This document shows positions 21,327 through 33,820 of a stretch of DNA of 64,000 nt, in pieces (position 1 is the stretch's first letter; the number at the start of each line of letters is the position of its first letter). A model generated the notes under the pieces. It was not told the origin of the DNA and ran no database searches. It saw only the letters and a list, made by a program, of their open reading frames with translations. Source of the DNA: Glandiceps talaboti (lineage: Eukaryota > Hemichordata > Enteropneusta > Spengelidae); the NCBI RefSeq assembly GCF_964340395.1, contig NC_135557.1:8375209-8439208 (forward strand), given 5' to 3'. Both the position numbers and the translations under genes were made by a program.

Positions 21327-22117
21327 GTATTCCTGTGAAGGTGACTATCACAACAATGGGTGAATACGGTTCCCAACCAGCAAACTATAAATACCCCTGT
21401 GGAATTATTGTCAATGCTGATAATGACCTTGTAATTTGTGACAGTGACAACCATAGATTACAAATAGTCAGCTGGGATAATCAGTGTAAATATATCATTA
21501 CATTGGATTTTATACCAAGGGATGTTGCAGTGTCCAGTGACTCAAATCTGTACTATATCACAGGTTTGGATATCAATGAAGTCAGGGTTTATAACAAGAA
21601 GAGTCAACTGATAAATAGTTTTGGTAAACAACAACACATCGATGCCTATGGTATATTCCTGACTAGTGAAGGATTTGTGTACATAACAGACACCAATAGA
21701 CGCTGTGTTAGGAAATATGGAGTGAATGGTAATCATATCAAGTCATCAACATCATTGGCACAAAACAGTTGGCTGTGGTCTCTGGTTGTTAATACAAAGA
21801 ATGAAGTATTTGTCACAGACCGCTACAATAAATGTGTGTATGTATTAAATAAACAACTCACAATCATATACACATTTGGTAAGCAACAACTACAGGGTCC
21901 ATATGGGATCTGTTTACACCCACACTGTGATGTTATATATGTCAGTGATTGGTGTGGTAATAGGGTAGCTGAGTTCAAATGTAATGGTGAATTCATACGT
22001 TATATTGCAATGAACCAACTGAGTAAACCCTACTACATTGCAGTTAGTCAGGATAAGCCATACACAATAGCTGTAACACAGCCAAGGACAAACTGTATAA
22101 AGCTATTGCACATGTAA
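21327..22117 (+). CDS. NHL-repeat domain, terminal exon
   Basis: A 791-nt last exon, acceptor TTGTTTACAG, entered in phase 1 like all earlier exons and ending at TAA 22115-22117. It encodes about 263 residues forming some five or six NHL repeats. Typical blades are YPCGIIVNADNDLVICDSDN followed by HRLQIVS; DAYGIFLTSEGFVYITDTNR; VNTKNEVFVTDRYNKCVYVL; and GPYGICLHPHCDVIYVSD. NHL propellers at the C-terminus of TRIM2/3/71- and LIN-41-type proteins bind RNA or protein partners, with ubiquitin-ligase activity supplied by an N-terminal RING. Whether this gene has a RING/B-box cannot be seen, as it would lie left of the window. Family assignment is firm; orthology is not. Confidence 0.9.
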
Positions 22118-23200
22118 GAAACTTAACACTACACTCCATCTACATCTACAGGAGTGTTTTATTTATAATGTATAATATCTCTGAATATTTTTATACAATG
22201 CAATGCCATGGTACCACATATCAACACAATTTTTGGTTGTTTTTTGTGCAAATTTACAGAATATTATTAAAATTGCCATCCAAACATTAAGTATTTTTGC
22301 ATAAACTAACAATCCGGACCAAAAATACATTGTTTTTAGACAAAATTAAGATATTATTTCATTTTTAAATTTACAGCAGACTATAAATCTGCCATGTTGT
22401 CATTTGTACTTCATTGCATTGCATTATATAAAACTTGTCAGAGAAATCTGTGATTTTCACAGAATTATACATTTGTGTGTGCAAAGAAAACTATACCTGG
22501 AGATAAAACTGTTAATATCGGATCAGATCTGTTAGATATTGTCTTCAGATGTACTTGGAAAGACTTCCGATTTCTCCGATTTCACACCAGGTCAACAGCG
22601 TGTAAGAGACATGGTAAACGGCCATTGTAAGAATGAATTGGAGTTTTACATAGTGGCCAAGAGAGGGCGCCGTGACTGTTTCCCTCATGATCACGAGAAA
22701 CGAAATGAGAGACGTAGAAACGAAACGCGCGTGGTTTGTTTGTACAGTCCACATACTAGCGTTTGTAAAATAGTGTAAATAAATGACTTGAATACAAAAT
22801 TATGTATTTTTAATGATAATTAGTAGATGATATAAATTATGACTATCATAAAATATAGTAGGATATATGAAAATAACTACTCAGTATGTACTTTGAATTC
22901 ATATGAACTTTTGTGACCTGTTATCAACTTTTCAAACTGACTGACAACTGAAAGTCAAACAGGTCTTAGGCGTTATATTGTCAATCATAAACATTGTAAG
23001 ACCCCTTTTGTTTCCTGAAATGCATACAGTATATATTTGAATGCGAGGAGTGGAAATTCTCTCTTACTTGTACAATGATATGTAATTTGTAGTGTTCATG
23101 TTGTTTAGTTATAATGTAGTTTTATTCTCGTAAGCCAAAGCACACATTTCTGCTGAAGCAATGAAACGGCCTATTGCATTGTGGGTATGTTGTGGACGTT
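22118..23200 (+). other. 3' UTR of the NHL gene and intergenic sequence
   Basis: AATAAA near 22779 is a candidate polyadenylation signal. An open frame at 22539-22778 has no recognisable content. The rest is AT-rich. Confidence 0.35.
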
Positions 23201-23213
23201 TTGGTAAATAGCA

Positions 23214-23570
23214 TTGTATATGGATATGTTTATTATCGACTTCAAAGCCTCTACAGTAGCACCTGATATTTGTATTGACAAAGTTAAAGTAGGACTTGTG
23301 ACTGAATATAGACATTTAGCAACAATCTTGGATGATACGTTGAATTTAAAGGCGAGCACAGACTCCATTCACAATAAATGTACGTCTAGAGTTTACTGTT
23401 TGTAAAAACCTAGGTCCCTAAATGTAAATGTCAAGTGTTGCCGACATTTTATCACAGTTTTACTGAATCGGTCTTATCATTCTCATTGTTATGTTTGTTT
23501 GGTGGCCTATACGGACTAGCTACAAGAACGTCCTGTAAATGTATGTAGTAAAATTGCAGGCAATGAATAA
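23214..23570 (+). mobile_element. LINE reverse transcriptase remnant
   Basis: A fragment of the C-terminal (thumb/connection) part of a non-LTR reverse transcriptase. The open stretch reads VTEYRHLATILDDTLNLKAS and continues to SIHNKCTSRVYCL, matching the familiar pattern (V.EYKYLG..LD..L.F......I..K...R.Y.L). After the stop at 23403, the downstream sequence continues the family pattern in part (RSLNVNV; LLNRSYHSHCYVCLVAY). Broken and 5'-truncated. The clade cannot be fixed from this piece. Confidence 0.7.
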
Positions 23571-23574
23571 ACAG

Positions 23575-24455
23575 ATTTAGAATAATTTGAGTGAATTGTT
23601 ATCTTACTTAGGAATGAAAGCTGAGAGACAATGTCACAAACTTAATAAACGAACCCCGTCCGTTTAGGACACCCCCACCCCACCCCACCTAAATTAACGA
23701 ACGTTCCCAAGTGCGGCGACATTCACACGGTTTATGATGTAAACCATCATGATGAAAATTGTAGTGTTCACACTACTACGATCTATGCAATGTAAACATT
23801 ATGGTAATTTTATTAAAATACTACCAGAAATCCAACACTGTATATCAGTATTAGAAGGAAAATTAATTTTAATCAATTTATCAATATCTCAGTAGTAAAT
23901 ACAGAACTGTCATCATTGAATGTGTGAAAGTTTTCGAAATTTGGTTAGAAGTGCGAAAGTGAAGTTGAGCAACCACTTCATTCTTTTGTTGAGTTCGTGA
24001 TATTGTGCGATCGTCCTTAAGGGAATACTAGATGATAAATGACATCGTGTCTCAGTACTTTGAACGTATGCCATCGGGGAGATGATTTCGTATCCCAAAA
24101 TTTAGAACAGTATGAACCAAAGCAAATTTTGCACCTAATTACATCAACATTGTAAACAGAAGTAGCTGAAGTATATACATTGTTTGGTTTTTTAAATACT
24201 TTTTTCGTTTCTTTCCGGTCTGTAGTTTCCGCAATTTTAATTTATAATCAGATTTCATTTAACTTTGTCACCATTTTAATAATTTCTACTCTGTATGTTT
24301 CTGGTTAGTGTGGATTGTTAGATGTTTTTTTAGAATCTATGTCAAAAGTATGACATTTTAATTGTTCATTTCTGTAAGGGAACCATTAAGTCGTCTTGAT
24401 TTCTCTTGTGAAAGATGATTATAGGTTTTTATTGTAAGACGTCTATCGTGTATCT
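23575..24455. other. No feature recognised
   Basis: AT-rich intergenic sequence with a short C-rich stretch (23660-23690). Nothing coding seen. Confidence 0.35.
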
Positions 24456-24456
24456 G

Positions 24457-24572
24457 TGTATGTATGTATGTATGTATGTATGTATGTATGTATGTATGTA
24501 TGTATGTATGTATGTATGTATGTATGTGTGTGTGTATGTATGTATGTATGTATGTATGTATGTATGTATGTA

Positions 24573-24623
<51 letters not shown>

Positions 24624-24770
24624 ATGTATGTATGTATGTATGTATGTGTGTGTGTGCGTGTGCGCGTGCGTGCGTGCGTACGTGCGTATGTATGTACTTA
24701 TGTACGTACGTGGATTGATGGATGGATGGATGGATGGATGGATATAGTCATATACAGACAGACAGACGTA
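24457..24770. repeat. Compound tetranucleotide microsatellite
   Basis: Runs of TGTA, then TGTC, then TGTA again, then TGTG/CGTG-type sequence, then GGAT, then ACAG. The open frames over it in all phases are artefacts of the 4-bp period. Confidence 0.98.
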
Positions 24771-25673
24771 CAGACAGACATTCACACCCAGTACCTCTTC
24801 TTATTAGCTAATATCAACAAGAAAACATTAATATGGTAAACAATACGCGTAAATCTCAACATATCTACAATTTAAAATCAACGGCAATAGTTTTGATATG
24901 CAAAACAAATTGTACGTCAAAAATTAATAATAAATAATTCGTTAGCAACAAAAAAATAGGCAATAAAATTTATTTAAAAGATTATGCAAATGCATACAGA
25001 TTTTTTGTTCATATGTGACATTTTGTGACGCTTAGTAACGAGGTCCCTTCGGTCAAAAGGTCAAACGCATCCGCACTTACACTCGCTGGGCAACCCTGTG
25101 TGTCGCCCTCTAGTGATGAACTTAGGAACAGTGCCAGCTCCTGCGATCCGTTCCAATGTATGTCCGTCCAGCTTACTATGTTCTACATATGTATGCATCT
25201 CGAATGAGACGAGTGTCACTTGGCAGTGAAAATATTTCCCTAGAAGTCTAACTACCCTCGTATTCCCGTATTCCCCGTTATTTACAAGCCTGAACAAGTG
25301 AAATGGATGAAATGACGTCATACCAGTGGAATGGAAAAGATAGATATATAGAATTATAATGATATAATTAGATTTAAGATAATTTGAAACTAGTTGTATT
25401 GCTCTACGTCATCACCGATTCTGTGGTTTTTGAAATATGTGTCAAAACGTTCCAAATCACCATTATTTCCCCCCTTTTTTCATTAAAGTTACCCTTGAGG
25501 AGGTATAGTTATATCATTCTCCAATATTTTACTTCATTCAGTCTGACAATATTCTTGACAAAATAAGGGTTTTTCACGTGACTACTCGTTTATCGAATCG
25601 TAGTCGCGTCATCACTTCTATTAATTTTCCTTCTTTGCCTGGACGATTATGCACTAAAGTCTTCTATTTTGCT

Positions 25674-25708
<35 letters not shown>

Positions 25709-25774
25709 CCAAACAAACAAATACTCATAAATCAAATTTCATTTCGCGTATTCCTAAGAGGGACACTACATAGT
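24771..25774. other. Intergenic, CAA microsatellite at 25676-25711
   Basis: Contains a palindromic CRE-like TGACGTCA at 25313-25320 and a CACGTG E-box near 25576, but no supported transcript. An 11-unit CAA/ACA run lies at the right end. Confidence 0.4.
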
Positions 25775-26048
25775 GGGGGTTATATAGTGGGGGTTATATA
25801 GTGGGGGTTATATAGTGGGGTTATATAGTGGGGGTTATATAGTGGGGGTTATATAGTGGGGGTTATATAGTGGGGGTTATATAGTGGGGGTTATATAGTG
25901 GGGGTTATATAGTGGGGGTTATATAGTGGGGGTTATATAGTGGGGGTTATATAGTGGGGGTTATATAGTGGGGGTTATATAGTGTTGGTTATATAGTGGG
26001 GGTTATGTAGTGGGGGTTATATAGTGGGGGTTATATAGTGGGGGTTAT
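25775..26048. repeat. 15-bp G-rich minisatellite, about 18 units
   Basis: Near-perfect repeats of GGGGGTTATATAGTG, with one unit short of a G and one TGTTGG variant. The + strand has a run of five Gs every 15 bases. Confidence 0.97.
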
Positions 26049-26649
26049 AGCTGTAATAATTGTGGCGTTCTCATACTTTCTTATATTACATTAATTTATG
26101 ATAATATTTATTTATTCGTCATCATGATAAAAAGATAAAGATCACAATAGATGCATTACATTTAATATAATATAATTTGATTGCCATTTGTATGAAATGC
26201 ATTGGAAATTGGCTGGAAAGAAAACAACAATTGAGTACAATATTGAAAAGAAAATGCAAGTGAAATGTAAAAGCAAGATATAAAATTAATGTAACACATC
26301 AAACGATTTAAAATACACATGACTCTAAAGATACAACTGCAGAGACAAATAACATGAAACTAAAACGAATGTTAAAAGATCATAGGACTGGTTTTAAAAT
26401 ACGAACCACAGATGGATAAAAGCTTTTTATTTCACGTTCTGATTTCGTTTTAATACTCATGTACCGCCTAGCTACCCGAGAGTAACAGTTCGAACAATGC
26501 ATATATTATGTATATACGGAACGACAATATATTTGTAGCTATGTGGACTAAAAATTATTCTACGAATTTTCGATTGTTCTGTCCATGACCTCATCTCATA
26601 ATATGTAAGCTTATAACTTACATTCCGCTTTCGAAATATTGCTTATCAT

Positions 26650-26886
26650 TCGCGAAGAGATAGCACAGAGTACGATAGGAGGTCATTACCGGTAAATCAA
26701 CAGTCACCTGGGTGGTCTTAGTACATGTGCGCAATCTCCGTTTATTGCAGCCAATCAAATTTCGCCACATTCGCCGGCGTCTATCACTTCCGTGTTTCAC
26801 ATGAAACCCACGTTGCCTTACTGTGTGAGAAAGGGAGACGTCATCATTAAGACCAGATACCGGTTGATCTTTGTCTGTTAACACAG
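26650..26886 (+). promoter_or_regulatory. Putative HYOU1 promoter/first exon with an ERSE-like site
   Basis: A CpG-bearing island in an AT-rich neighbourhood, ending in an excellent donor CACAG|GTAAGTAAA (GT at 26887). At 26751-26769 it has CCAAT, exactly nine bases, then CCACA. The ER stress response element bound by NF-Y and ATF6 is CCAAT-N9-CCACG, so this is one mismatch away. HYOU1 (GRP170) is a classical ERSE-driven gene, and its first coding exon at 33023 starts after a splice acceptor, so an upstream noncoding exon is required. Linking the two is inference. A 117-codon minus-strand frame crosses the region and is unsupported. Confidence 0.5.
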
Positions 26887-28099
26887 GTAAGTAAATTCTA
26901 CAAGTTTTAAATGCTATGCTGTACATCTTAACTGCATTTCCAGACATATTGTACTTTTTGCGGTCAACCATTCATTGAACTATCGCACAATATTATCTCG
27001 ATCCGATTTTCGATCAGCTGGCCGGTAAGTGTACACACAATGTGGTAACCGATCGAACTCAATGACACGTAATGCTATAGCGGTAGGTCTCAGAAAACGT
27101 GAAGGTGCCATGTCATACTACGATCTACAAAGTTATGTGAATTGTATTTGTATAGCAAACCGTATGGACTGTTTAGATAATAACATTTGGTGTGAATAAT
27201 TACCAATATAATATACACCAACCGTTAAACTTACATATCTTTTGTTTTGTTATTGTTTCTTCCGTTTTGAACAAAAGATGTGACATTAGTTCCTCACATT
27301 ACATACCCAGGCACTTCAACGAATCTGTATGAATTACAAAAAATGTATAGTAAAGAGCTTTTTTTGCTATACTGTATATAATTAAGATAACAATTAATAC
27401 ATTGATTCAAGTGCCTGTCGTTACATACTTCCACCATTACTACAAAAATAACCCTGCTTGCAGACGGAATATATCAGGACACATATTCTGCATGATGGAG
27501 AAGAAAATGTAGCTATAGGGACCAGGGGTCTCCACTTATTCCATCTGTATAAAAACAGGACTAGAAAGTTGCCTAGCTACATGTAATTGCAAGTGACATC
27601 GTTCCAATAATATTTATCTAATTTAGTAATCTATCGACAAATACAATCAAAACTATGAATATCATCACAGCTACACAAGATGTAACCATTAGCACCCCCC
27701 CCCCCCCCCGCTATCATTTCTACAAGCCTGTAAGTTTTATATGTGAGTATTGCCATACATTCTCCAATGTCATACACAGAATCAGCATGGTGATGTCACC
27801 ATATTATTTTAATTTTGACGCTGACCAAAGTTTTTAGGATCTAGAGTGTAATTATCAAATATATTTAAGATAGCAGAATTATAGTATTATAGTTTATTGA
27901 CATCCACATTTATGTAAAGTAACATGGTGGATGTATTACTAGGTTCACTAATAGTACATCAATAAATAATTAATAAATATTAATATTATACAGTTATTAC
28001 AGTAGAATTTTTATGATTATTATTCATATTAATCTGAGCTATTTCCACTTTTACTTGACTCAACATGGATGCATCAACACCTGTATCTGTTGTTCTGCT
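26887..28099 (+). other. Presumed HYOU1 intron 1, left part
   Basis: AT-rich. A run of about 19 Cs occurs at 27691-27709. No exon was recognised. Confidence 0.35.
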
Positions 28100-28420
28100 A
28101 CAATTTAACTGCTTACACACTGGGTTGTGGACTCAATTCAAACTGCTTACACACTAGGTTGTGGACTCAATTCTAACTACATGTACATACACACTGGGTT
28201 GTGGACTCAATTCTAACTGCTTACACACTGGGTCATGGACTCAATTCTAACTGCTTACACACTGGGTTGTGGACTCAATTCTAACTGCATACACACTGGG
28301 TCATGGACTCAATTCTAACTGCTTACACACTGGGTTGTGGACTCAATTCTAACTGCTTACACACCGGGTTGTGGACTCAATTCTAACTGCTTACACACTG
28401 GGTTGTGGACTTAATTCTAA
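28100..28420. repeat. 34-bp minisatellite, about nine units
   Basis: Units contain CTAACTGCTTACACACTGGG and TTGTGGACTCAATT. Variants include GGGTCATGG and CTGCATAC. Confidence 0.95.
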
Positions 28421-28797
28421 CTATACAAAAGGACCACAGCTAGAATTGATTACTTTTATTAATATGGCTATAGGTAGCTAGTTTCCATGCCAACACGATC
28501 TCTAAACCATGGTTAACCAAGTGGTCTCTACAAAAATGTATCTGAAATATTGATGAGGGATATAATGTAGCACTAGACTAGTAAGTAGCAGGACACTTAC
28601 AGTGTATCCCATGTGACTATCACGTGACTGTCATGTGACTCAAAGTTAGTGTACACATAGTACATCCGTTGCCCAAGTTTTCTCTCTGAAATATTTGATG
28701 AGGGATCCTATAGAACTAGACAAGTATTAGCAGCAGGACACTTACAGTATTCTCACATGACTTACTTTAAGATCCGAGGTTGAATTTGCAGTAAATT

Positions 28798-28890
28798 GAA
28801 TGAAGTAACCCATAACAACCACCTGTCAGTTTGTGATGGATTACTACTGACATGCACTGTTCATCCTTTCAGATTTAGAGTCACAGAAAA
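28798..28890. repeat. Dispersed repeat R3, copy 1
   Basis: Shares AATGAAGTAACC, CACCTGTCAGTTTGTGATGG and ACTACTGACAT with 36225-36420 and 41328-41530. All three lie on the + strand in the same orientation. The family is unknown. Confidence 0.7.
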
Positions 28891-30234
28891 AAATGAGCCC
28901 ACATGTTATATATAGTAAGACAAATTATGTTGCTCCAATTTCTGCTTACTCCCATGATGCAATAGCCCTTAGCAAAGATACCCTATAAAGGCACAAGATC
29001 AACTTAATGTTTTCCTGATGTAAAATCATGAAATGACTCTCCAGAACAAATAGTTTCTGGGAGTGACTTAATTTCCTGTAGTGGTGTTCCCCTTTAATCA
29101 AAATCTCAACCCAATTATACATTAATAGTTTACTAGTATTTAAGTCTAGTAACATGTCACTAATGTATCATATGAACTTAAAATAAAAATTACACTTTTG
29201 TGTACAAATTTAGACAAAGTTTGTACAAATTTAGGTTGATAACCCATCCTGGATTGCATCAGAAATACAATGTAGATCAGTATGATGTAATCACATGACA
29301 AATTTGCATATCACTTGTAATCACATGACAAATTTGCATACCACATGTACAAATGTCACATGGGGAGAAAATTTCAATTATCTACTCTCTGCTAAGAACA
29401 TGTGTACTCATATATAATAACATAATTTTGAGATGAATAATTTGTGCAGAATTATTGAATTATGAGATGGGAATATAACTCCCATGTGTGTTTGTATAAT
29501 TTAGTAATATAAAAAATATATATTTGTACACACAAAGAAAGTTTATAATTGTCTGCTATGAACAGGTGTTCACTTCTACTCAATAGTTCATTAGAATATG
29601 GAAATCATTTAAATTTGCATAACTGAATAAATTATGGGATGGAAGGGTACAATTTCTAAATTACTGGGAAATATCACACATTTACTCAAAATATTTTATG
29701 ATTTGTTAGACATGAAATTAGCAGATTATATTGTCAAAGTACTCTCGTATATTGAAGCATTATTTTGATGTAATCTTATCAGATAATGATTTTGACAAAA
29801 AAAAAAAGTGTGACATGTTCTGAATGTTTCAAGTAGATGTTTGTTAAAAGGTGATATAGACAGTAGAAGACGTACATTGTACATATTTCTCTTTCAGGTC
29901 AAAAAATTATAATATATTTATTTTCTAATTAAGCTGGAACCAAAATAAAAATCCTGTATATAGCTATAATATAATTTATGAATTATTATATTCTTTTATT
30001 TATATTAGTATCGTTATTGAAATGTAAAATCTTAAAGACATCTGAACAATGAAAGTTCCTTATTTTAAAACTGAGAATTTTAGATATTCTAATTTTAACA
30101 GAATTTATTCTCTTTGGAACTCCTTGTCATTACATATTTCACTTGTCTTTATATAAACAAGCATTTGAAGAATTTTAAAACTCTGGTTGCAAACCATTAC
30201 CATGAACTAGTTGTGAACAAGTGTGGTCATGAAA
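28891..30234. other. AT-rich, no feature recognised
   Basis: A short duplicated piece (TCACATGACAAATTTGCATA, twice, near 29291 and 29322). Otherwise featureless AT-rich sequence. Confidence 0.35.
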
Positions 30235-30235
30235 A

Positions 30236-32394
30236 TCCCTGTACTTGGGTGTCAGTTTGTCATTGTACAAAATCCCTGTACCTGGGTGTCAGTTTGTCAT
30301 TGTACAAAATCCCCTGTACCTGGGTGTCAGTTTGTCATTGTACAAAATCCCTGTACCTGGGTGTCAGTCTGTCATTGTACAAAATCCCTGTACTTGGGTG
30401 TCAGTTTGTCATTGTATAAAATCCCTGTACCTGGGTGTCAGTTTGTCATTGTACAAAATCCCTGTACCTGAGTGTCAGTCTGTCATTGTACAAAATCCCT
30501 GTACCAGGGTGTCAGTTTGTCATTGTACAAAATCCCTGTACCTGGGTGTCAGTTTGTCATTGTACAAAATCCCTGTACCTGGGTGTCAGTTTGTCATTGT
30601 ACAAAATCCCTGTACCTGGGTGTCAGTTTGTCATTGTATAAAATCCCTGTACCTGGGTGTCAGTTTGTCATTGTACAAAATCCCTGTACCTGGGTGTCAA
30701 TCTGTCATTGTATAAAATCCCTGTACCTGGGAGTCAATCTGTCATTGTATAAAATCCCTGTACCTGGGTGTCAGTCTGTCATTGTACAAAATCCCTGTAC
30801 CTGGGTGTCAGTTTGTCATTGTACAAAATCCCTGTACCTGGGTGTCAGTTTGTCATTGTACAAAATCCCTGTACCTGGGTGTCAATCTGTCATTGTATAA
30901 AATCCCTGTACCTGGGTGTCAGTTTGTCATTTTACAAAATCCCTGTACCTGGGTGTCAGTTTGTCATGGTACAAAATCCCTGTACCTGGGTGTCAGTTTG
31001 TCATTGTACAAAACCCCTGTACCTGGGTGTCAGTCTGTCATTGTACAAAATCCCTGTACCTGGGTGTCAGTTTGTCATTGTACAAAATCCCTGTACCTGG
31101 GTGTCAGTTTGTCATTGTACAAAATCCCTGTACCTGGGTGTCAGTTTGTCATTGTATAAAATCCCTGTACCTGGGTGTCAGTTTGTCATTGTACAAAATC
31201 CCTGTACCTGGGTGTCAGTTTGTCATTGTACAAAATCACTGTACCTGGGTGTCAGTTTGTCATTGTATAAAATCCCTGTACCTGGGTGTCAATCTGTCAT
31301 TGTACAAAATCCCTGTACCTGGGTGTCAGTTTGTCATTGTATAAAATCCCTGTACCTGGGTGTCAGTTTGTCATTGTACAAAATCCCTGTACCTGGGTGT
31401 CAATCTGTCATTGTATAAAATCCCTGTACCTGGGTGTCAGTTTGTCATTGTACAAAATCCCTGTACCTGGGTGTCAGTTTGTCATTGTACAAAATCCCTG
31501 TACCTGGGTGTCAGATTGTCATTGTACAATATCCCTGTATCTGGGTGTCAGTTTGTCATTGTACAAAATCCCAGTACCTGGGTGTCAGTTTGTCATTGTA
31601 CAAAATCCCTGTACCTGGGTGTCAATTTGTCATTGTACAAAATCCCTGTACCTGGGTGTCAGTTTGTCATTGTATAAAATCACTGTACCTGGGTGTCAGT
31701 CTGTCATTGTATAAAATCCCTGTACCTGGGTGTCAGTCTGTCATTGTATAAAATCCCTGTACCTGGGTGTCAGTCTGTCATTGTACAAAATCCCTGTACC
31801 ACGGTGTCAGTTTGTCATTGTACAAAATCCCAGTACCTGGGTGTCAGTTTGTCATTGTACAAAATCCCTGTACCTGGGTGTCAGTTTGTCATTGTACAAA
31901 ATCCCTGTACCTGGGTGTCAGTTTGTCATTGTATAAAATCACTGTACCTGGGTGTCAGTCTGTCATTGTATAAAATCCCTGTACCTGGGTGTCAGTCTGT
32001 CATTGTATAAAATCCCTGTACCTGGGTGTCAGTCTGTCATTGTACAAAATCCCTGTACCACGGTGTCAGTCTGTCATTGTATAAAATCCCTGTACCTGGG
32101 TGTCAGTTTGTCATTGTACAAAATCCCTGTACCTGGGTGTCAGTTTGTCATTGTACAAAATCCCTGTACCTGGGTGTCAGTTTGTCATTGTATAAAATCA
32201 CTGTACCTGGGTGTCAGTCTGTCATTGTATAAAATCCCTATACCTGGGTGTCAGTCTGTCATTGTATAAAATCCCTATACCTGGGTGTCAGTCTGTCATT
32301 GTATAAAATCCCTATACCTGGGTGTCAGTCTGTCATTGTATAAAATCCCTGTACCTGGGTGTCAGTCTGTCATTGTACAAAATCCCTGTAAGAG
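30236..32394. repeat. 37-bp minisatellite, about 58 units, with 259-bp higher order
   Basis: Units contain GTCAGTTTGTCATTGTACAA and AATCCCTGTACCTGGGT. Sites vary between GTACAAAA and GTATAAAA and between GTTTGTC and GTCTGTC. A rare ACGG variant (CCACGGTGTCAG) recurs 259 bp apart (7 x 37), near 31801 and 32060, together with its neighbouring variants, so blocks of seven units were duplicated. Because 37 is not a multiple of three, all three + frames give long repetitive open frames; I do not call them genes. Confidence 0.98.
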
Positions 32395-33022
32395 ATAAGA
32401 GGACATCAGTTATGTTGTATCGTTTTGGCTTGTTTTATCTTTGTAACATTAGAAATAACATTTTCATCAGGAAATGATGGAAAGACATGTTGACTTCTTT
32501 GATGATGAGTGATTTTACTGAACACCAGGGATTTTATGGGTGAACCCAGGGTACATGTGTATGTTCAGGTGAACACCCCACCCCCACCCCGGATAGCACA
32601 TGCAAACCCCCTGTACGTAACGGAATACACATGGTATGGGGAAAAATGCAATGCATCTCGGAATGGGCAACAGGTTTATTGATGAATTTGTGATTAATAT
32701 GATCATTAGCTACACATAATACTACATTTAAGTACTTGTATGCCTTCTTGTGAAATCATATATTTTTTAGTTGTCAAATTTATAGTTTCACACTTTACAA
32801 ACTAAGACTCAGAGATGGAGAATACAATGTATATAAACCAGGTATTCACCAATAGATTGCCTATATGACCTACAGACATGTATTTATATATGTATTGACT
32901 ATTGTAAATCAGAAATTGACTTACTTTTCAAAATATCATTAAAAAACCTAATTAAAATCAATCTATTGATTTGTTACGATTTTTGAATTCTGTGAATTGA
33001 ATTCTGTGATTTTTCTTTTCAG
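32395..33022 (+). other. Presumed HYOU1 intron 1, right end
   Basis: Ends with the pyrimidine tract TTTTTCTTTTCAG (AG 33021-33022). AT-rich and without other features. Confidence 0.5.
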
Positions 33023-33176
33023 ATAATAAGGGTGTGCAACACAGGAGAGCAACATGTCTAAATTAAGTCTGTGTTTCCTAGTGGTGAGTTTAGTGGTGCT
33101 ATTTGATGGCAGTGAAGGCTTAGGTGTTATGTCTATTGACTTGGGTAGTGAATGGCTCAAAATGGCACTTGTCAAG
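33023..33176 (+). CDS. HYOU1 (GRP170/ORP150) first coding exon
   Basis: The exon starts after TTTTCAG at 33022. ATG is at 33054 and the exon ends at AAG|GTAAGC (phase 0). It encodes 41 residues: a hydrophobic signal peptide (LSLCFLVVSLVVLFDG), then GVMSIDLGSEWLKMALVK, the first phosphate-binding strand of the Hsp70-family ATPase in HYOU1 (VMS(V/I)DLGSE is characteristic). HYOU1 is the large ER-lumenal Hsp70 relative that acts as a holdase and as nucleotide exchange factor for BiP. The match continues through the next two exons in the right order, so identity is firm. Exon 4 onward was not found. Confidence 0.9.
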
Positions 33177-33788
33177 GTAAGCAAATATAGTGATTGTATT
33201 TTTCATGATGTCGATGATATTGATGCCAACTCATGTACACTTAGTCTAGTTTCTATACATGTAGTTGTTCTCTATGATCTCTTTCTAATGTCTAGTCAAA
33301 TGGACAAATTCTACTGAAAATCTACCTAAATCTCCTGCTGAAAGGATGAACAATACAAATGTACATGTTAGTAGTAATCCATCACAGGCATAATTGTAAT
33401 TTGTTCCTTCATTCAGTTTATAAACTCATCCTTCAGTTTGAATGTACATGTAAGTGAGTAGTCTGTAAGGTAAGCTGTGACAGGGCGCCCTCACACATTG
33501 GTCAACCCGTCGGCCGGTGACGGCAGAATGACACCACACATCTTACAGTCTAGTAAGTGATGTGAGGATGGGAAAACATCACCATGTTTATATCAACATT
33601 TCAAAAGCATAAACTAACGCTGTAAGAGGTAAAAACCTAATTCTATGCTAGAGAAATTTATTTGTCTATGAGGTGGAGATGATCGTAACATGTATAGGAT
33701 AATAGACTAATACACACTATTCTACTTACATATACATGCATGCAGTGTTTCAGAGTTTTACAATAAATGTTTATATTGTTTCTTACAG

Positions 33789-33820
33789 CCTGGCGTTCCC
33801 ATGGAAATAGTTTATAACAA
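33789..33820 (+). CDS. HYOU1 exon 2 (32 nt)
   Basis: A micro-exon between TCTTACAG and GTAAGTAA. It encodes PGVPMEIVYN plus two bases of a Lys codon, matching the HYOU1 segment that follows the first strand. It enters in phase 0 and leaves two bases for exon 3. Confidence 0.88.

Noticed and set aside
22539-22778. 79-residue basic + ORF after the NHL gene
   Set aside because: No domain and no splice or promoter context. It probably lies in the 3' UTR or flank.
24415-24839. Cys/Tyr/Val- and Thr/His-rich ORFs
   Set aside because: Tetranucleotide microsatellite artefacts.
26618-26971. 117-residue minus-strand ORF over the HYOU1 promoter-like region
   Set aside because: No recognisable domain, and it crosses a strong + strand donor and the ERSE-like site. 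A chance frame in a GC-richer patch is more likely.
30114-32269. Many overlapping + strand ORFs of 68-216 residues
   Set aside because: They are the three frames of the 37-bp minisatellite, rotated every unit. There is no unique sequence, start context or domain.
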